NCBI RefSeq assembly: GCF_000975095.1
Contig: NZ_BBRD01000001.1
Span: forward strand, 1,383,467 to 1,447,466
Source of the DNA: Demequina aestuarii
Lineage (GTDB): Bacteria; Actinomycetota; Actinomycetes; Actinomycetales; Demequinaceae
Reading direction: 5' to 3'
Length of the DNA: 64,000 nucleotides
In this document: positions 60,569 through 64,000 of the stretch, piece after piece
Numbering within the stretch: position 1 is the stretch's first letter
Layout of the letters: each line of letters begins with the position of its first letter
The notes under the pieces: generated by a model
Seen by the model: only the letters and a program-made list of their open reading frames with translations
Database searches by the model: none
Told to the model about the DNA's origin: nothing
Program-made: the position numbers and the translations under genes

Positions 60569-62032
60569 TTAAGCCCGGATGGCGGCGGTGTGCGCCGTCA
60601 CCGGAGCAGGAAGCTCGGTGCTCCCCAACAGGTACTGGTCAATCTCGGCGGCTGCCGCACGGCCCTCAGCGATCGCCCACACGACAAGTGAGGCGCCTCG
60701 GCCCGCATCCCCGGCGACAAAGACGCCGTCGACGTTCGTGGCGTAGTCCTCGCCACGCTGAATCGCTCCCCGCTCGGTGATCGCGAGGCCGCCCTGAGAG
60801 GACAGCTCCGCGGTCTCCGGGCCCGTGAAGCCCATCGCGATGAGCACCAGGTCAGCGGGAATGTCCCGCTCGGTGCCTGCGGTGGGCGTGCGCGAGCCGT
60901 CCGGGTTGTACTGGGTCTCGGCTACGCGCAGGGCGGTGACGTGGCCGTCCTCGCCCACAAACTCGACGGTGGACGCCAAGTACTCTCTGGTGCCGCCTTC
61001 TTCGTGACTCGAGGAGATCTCGAAGATGCGGGGGTCCGTGGGCCACGGCTCGGTCTCGGCGCGCGCCTCCGGCGGCTTCTTGCCGATCGCCAGCGTGGTC
61101 ACCGATGCCGCCTGCTGGCGCAGCGCGGTGCCGATGCAGTCCGAACCGGTGTCGCCGCCGCCGATGACGATCACGTGCTTGCCTTCGGCGTGGATCTGGT
61201 CCGGCACGTCATCGCCGGCGGCCGCCTTGTTGCCCTGGTACAGGTACGGCATCGCATAGTGGATGCCATCGAGGTCGCGCCCGGGGATCGGCAGGTCGCG
61301 AGGCTTCGGCGCACCCGTCGCCACCAGCACGGCGTCGTAGCGAGCCCGCAGTTCGTCCCACGCGATGTCAGTGCCGATCGCGGTGCCGGTGCGGAACCGC
61401 GTACCCTCGGCCTCCATCTGCGCGATGCGCCGGTCGATGTGCATCTTGTCGAGCTTGAAGTCAGGCACCCCGTAGCGGAGCAGGCCGCCCAGGCGATCAT
61501 CCTTCTCGTAGACACGCACGGTGTGGCCCGCACGGGTGAGCTGCTGCGCGGCGGCGAGACCGCCAGGCCCTGAGCCCACGACCGCAATCGTCTTGCCGGT
61601 CTGCCGCTGCGGCACGTGTGGGGTGACATTGCCATCCTCGAACGCGTGGTCGATGATCTCGACCTCGATGTTCTTGATGGTCACCGCAGGCTGGTTGATG
61701 CCCAGCACACACGAGGTCTCGCACGGTGCCGGGCAGATGCGCCCGGTGAACTCGGGGAAGTTGTTGGTGGCGTGCAGCCGCTCGATCGCGTCACTCCAGT
61801 GGCCCTCGCGGACGAGGTCGTTCCACTCAGGAATGAGGTTGCCCAGGGGGCAGCCCTGGTGACAGAACGGGATGCCGCAGTCCATGCAGCGCGTGGCCTG
61901 GCGCCGCAGCGTCGGTTCGTCGCGCGTGAGCTCGTCGCGCACCTCGCTCCAGTCGAGCAGGCGCACGGGCACCGGCCGCGATGCGGGCAGCTCCCGCTCA
62001 CGGTGCTTGAGGAATCCGCGAGGATCAGCCAC
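60569..62032 (-). CDS. gltD: Glutamate synthase (NADPH) small subunit
   Basis: 487 residues. The N-terminal cysteine cluster [18 protein letters not shown] holds 4Fe-4S centres, [15 protein letters not shown] binds FAD and [13 protein letters not shown] binds NADPH. It passes electrons to GltB for glutamate formation from glutamine and 2-oxoglutarate. The GTG at 62032 overlaps the gltB stop by eight bases. Confidence 0.96.
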   Translation of the reverse strand: MADPRGFLKHRERELPASRPVPVRLLDWSEVRDELTRDEPTLRRQATRCMDCGIPFCHQGCPLGNLIPEWNDLVREGHWSDAIERLHATNNFPEFTGRICPAPCETSCVLGINQPAVTIKNIEVEIIDHAFEDGNVTPHVPQRQTGKTIAVVGSGPGGLAAAQQLTRAGHTVRVYEKDDRLGGLLRYGVPDFKLDKMHIDRRIAQMEAEGTRFRTGTAIGTDIAWDELRARYDAVLVATGAPKPRDLPIPGRDLDGIHYAMPYLYQGNKAAAGDDVPDQIHAEGKHVIVIGGGDTGSDCIGTALRQQAASVTTLAIGKKPPEARAETEPWPTDPRIFEISSSHEEGGTREYLASTVEFVGEDGHVTALRVAETQYNPDGSRTPTAGTERDIPADLVLIAMGFTGPETAELSSQGGLAITERGAIQRGEDYATNVDGVFVAGDAGRGASLVVWAIAEGRAAAAEIDQYLLGSTELPAPVTAHTAAIRA

Positions 62033-64000
62033 TGGTCACCTCCAAGAACTCTGCCCACGCACCGGGGGCGCGCAGGTCACCCCCGACCGATTCGAGCTCG
62101 GCAAGGGCATCGCGCACTCGCGCGTACTGTGCGGGAAGCACCCGCGTGAACCGCCCGCGATACTCGTCCCAATGGGTCAGGATGTCGCGCGCACGCGGCG
62201 ACTCCGTCAGGTCGAGGTGCCGCTGGATCAGCGTCCGGACGATGGTCTCATCCTCGGCGTCGAGTGCGCTCAACGTCAGCTCGCCGGAGGCGAGGGCCTG
62301 CCGGTTCACCCGTTCACGCCGCAGGTCCAGCGCGTAGGCCGTACCGCCGGACATGCCTGCACCGAGGTTGCGGCCCGTGCGACCGAGGATCACCGCGGTA
62401 CCGCCGGTCATGTACTCGAGAGCGTGGTCGCCCACTCCCGCCACGACGGCGGACGCGCCGGAGTTGCGGACCAGGAAGCGCTCGCCCACCTGGCCACGCA
62501 GGAAGATCTCACCGCTGGTGGCGCCATAGCCGATCACGTTGCCCGCGATCACGTCCTTCGAATCGTCCATCATCGACTCGCGGTGGGGGCGCACGACGAC
62601 GCGGCCGCCGGACAGTCCCTTGCCCACGTAGTCGTTCGCGTCGCCAAGGAGGCGAAGAGTGATGCCGCGCGGAAGGAAGGCTCCGAACGACTGGCCAGCC
62701 GAGCCGGAGAACGTGATGTCGATCGTCTCGTCCGGAAGACCGGCGCCCCGGTATCGCTTGGTGACCTCGTGGCCGAGCATCGTGCCGACCGTGCGGTTGA
62801 CATTGCGAATCGGAAGCTCGATCGACACCCGCTCGCCGCGCTCGAGAGCAGGAGCCGCCAGCTCGATGAGCGTGCGGTCCAGCGCCTCTTCCAGGCCGTG
62901 GTCCTGAGTGGTCGCGCTCGTGATGGCGCGGCCGGGCTCAGGGCGGGCCAGCACCGGCGACAGGTCGAGACCCTTGGCCTTCCAGTGGTCGATGGCCTTG
63001 CGGGTGTCGAGCGCCTCGACGTGACCGACAGCTTCAGCGATCGTGCGGAAGCCGAGTGCCGCGAGGTGCTCGCGGACCTGCTGAGCGATGAACTCGAAGA
63101 ATGTCACCACGTACTCGGCCTTGCCCGAGAACCGCGACCGCAGCTCTGGGTTCTGCGTGGCCACGCCCACCGGGCACGTGTCGAGGTGACACACGCGCAT
63201 CATGATGCACCCCTCGACCACGAGCGGGGCGGTCGCGAAGCCGAACTCCTCCGCACCCAGCAGTGCGGCGACCACGACGTCGCGGCCGGTCTTCATCTGG
63301 CCGTCGACCTGGACCACGATGCGGTCGCGGAGGTCGTTCAGCACCAGAGTCTGCTGAGTGTCGGCCAGACCGATCTCCCACGGCGCACCGGCGTGCTTGA
63401 GGGAGTTCAACGGGCTGGCTCCCGTGCCGCCATCCTGGCCGGAGATGAGCACGACGTCGGACTTGCACTTGGCGACGCCCGCAGCGATGGTGCCGACGCC
63501 GACCTCCGACACCAGCTTGGTGTGGATGCGCGCCTGCGGGTTCGCGTTCTTGAGGTCGTGGATGAGCTGCTTGAGGTCTTCGATCGAATAGATGTCGTGG
63601 TGAGGAGGCGGGGAGATGAGCCCCACGCCGGGCGTCGAGTGCCGGGTGTCGGCGACCCAGGGGTACACCTTGGTGCCGGGCAGTTGGCCGCCCTCACCTG
63701 GCTTGGCTCCCTGTGCGAGCTTGATCTGGATGTCATCCGCGTTCACGAGGTACTCGCTGGTCACACCGAAGCGGCCCGAGGCGACCTGCTTGATCGCGCT
63801 TCGACGCTCGGGGTCGTAGAGCCGTTCGACTGCCTCGCCGCCCTCGCCGGTGTTCGACCGTCCCCCGAGACGGTTCATCGCGATCGCCAGAGTCTCGTGC
63901 GCCTCGGCCGAAATCGAGCCGTACGACATGGCGCCGGTGTTGAAGCGCTTGACGATGTCGCTCACGGGCTCCACCTCGTCGACGGAGATCGCAGGGCGGT
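62025..64000 (-). CDS. gltB: Glutamate synthase large subunit, C-terminal part (partial)
   Basis: The last 658 codons or so are in the window; the frame stays open to base 64000. [15 protein letters not shown] begins the FMN-binding synthase domain, [20 protein letters not shown] and [10 protein letters not shown] are the barrel strands, [13 protein letters not shown] carries the 3Fe-4S cysteines, and [14 protein letters not shown] with GMSGGTAY belong to the C-terminal beta-helix. The N-terminal glutaminase domain lies outside the window. Confidence 0.97.
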   Translation of the reverse strand, partial: RPAISVDEVEPVSDIVKRFNTGAMSYGSISAEAHETLAIAMNRLGGRSNTGEGGEAVERLYDPERRSAIKQVASGRFGVTSEYLVNADDIQIKLAQGAKPGEGGQLPGTKVYPWVADTRHSTPGVGLISPPPHHDIYSIEDLKQLIHDLKNANPQARIHTKLVSEVGVGTIAAGVAKCKSDVVLISGQDGGTGASPLNSLKHAGAPWEIGLADTQQTLVLNDLRDRIVVQVDGQMKTGRDVVVAALLGAEEFGFATAPLVVEGCIMMRVCHLDTCPVGVATQNPELRSRFSGKAEYVVTFFEFIAQQVREHLAALGFRTIAEAVGHVEALDTRKAIDHWKAKGLDLSPVLARPEPGRAITSATTQDHGLEEALDRTLIELAAPALERGERVSIELPIRNVNRTVGTMLGHEVTKRYRGAGLPDETIDITFSGSAGQSFGAFLPRGITLRLLGDANDYVGKGLSGGRVVVRPHRESMMDDSKDVIAGNVIGYGATSGEIFLRGQVGERFLVRNSGASAVVAGVGDHALEYMTGGTAVILGRTGRNLGAGMSGGTAYALDLRRERVNRQALASGELTLSALDAEDETIVRTLIQRHLDLTESPRARDILTHWDEYRGRFTRVLPAQYARVRDALAELESVGGDLRAPGAWAEFLEVTSG

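Overview
The window is a piece of a high-GC actinobacterial chromosome. The case rests on WhiA, RbpA, OpcA, an ANTAR response regulator, actinobacterial gene order (der-cmk-scpBA-parA-xerD; tkt-zwf-opcA-pgl; whiA-yvcK-rapZ-uvrC-uvrA; gap-pgk-tpiA-secG; polA-livHMGF-ANTAR regulator-pyk) and a LexA box of the mycobacterial/actinobacterial type. The gene set (anaerobic ribonucleotide reductase, teichoic-acid type glycerophosphate genes, methylglyoxal synthase, heme O synthase) suggests a facultative Micrococcales member such as Cellulomonas or Demequina. The genus is inference.

Layout. 1-2324: the end of an acyl-CoA synthetase, an unrecognised 361-residue protein and a dihydroorotate-dehydrogenase-like flavoprotein. 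2482-8544: nrdG-nrdD behind a tandem NrdR operator, then pcp, an FAD oxidoreductase and a membrane diguanylate cyclase. 8637-8872: a broken DUF1801 gene. 8883-18118 (all minus): der, plsC, cmk, tyrA, aroH, rluB, scpB, scpA, parA, xerD, ctaB, covering ribosome and chromosome maintenance with an inserted tyrosine-branch pair. 18301-23595 (plus): tkt-zwf-opcA-pgl, the pentose phosphate operon, without tal or pgi between tkt and zwf. 23624-28920 (minus): SelT/W-like protein, rbpA, secG, tpiA, pgk, gap, whiA. 28925-39825 (minus, one plus-strand gene): yvcK, rapZ, uvrC, uvrA (LexA-controlled), terC-like, uvrB, coaE. 39934-43478: rpsA, then a divergent tagD / glycerophosphotransferase pair. 43475-47195: pfkA and polA. 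47214-52964: thioesterase, livHMGF and a separately transcribed livJ-like binding protein. 53212-58491: ANTAR regulator, an odd tRNA with anticodon CAA, a GGDEF-EAL protein, and an arsR-permease-thioredoxin-like operon. 58597-64000: mgsA facing pyk, then gltD and the 3' part of gltB.

Together the window holds most of lower and upper glycolysis (pfkA, tpiA, gap, pgk, pyk), the oxidative pentose phosphate branch, all three UvrABC excision-repair genes plus polA, and a complete branched-chain amino acid ABC transporter. No prophage, insertion sequence, CRISPR array or large accessory island is visible.

The most notable signals are regulatory or degenerate. At least ten genes carry a TANNNT hexamer exactly six bases before an ATG or GTG start with no Shine-Dalgarno sequence, which is the signature of leaderless mRNAs; four more have seven bases. 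There are also the NrdR and LexA operators, a 45-base near-perfect palindrome between gap and pgk, the internally deleted DUF1801 gene and the short-variable-arm CAA tRNA. I did not find a clearly new multi-gene system.
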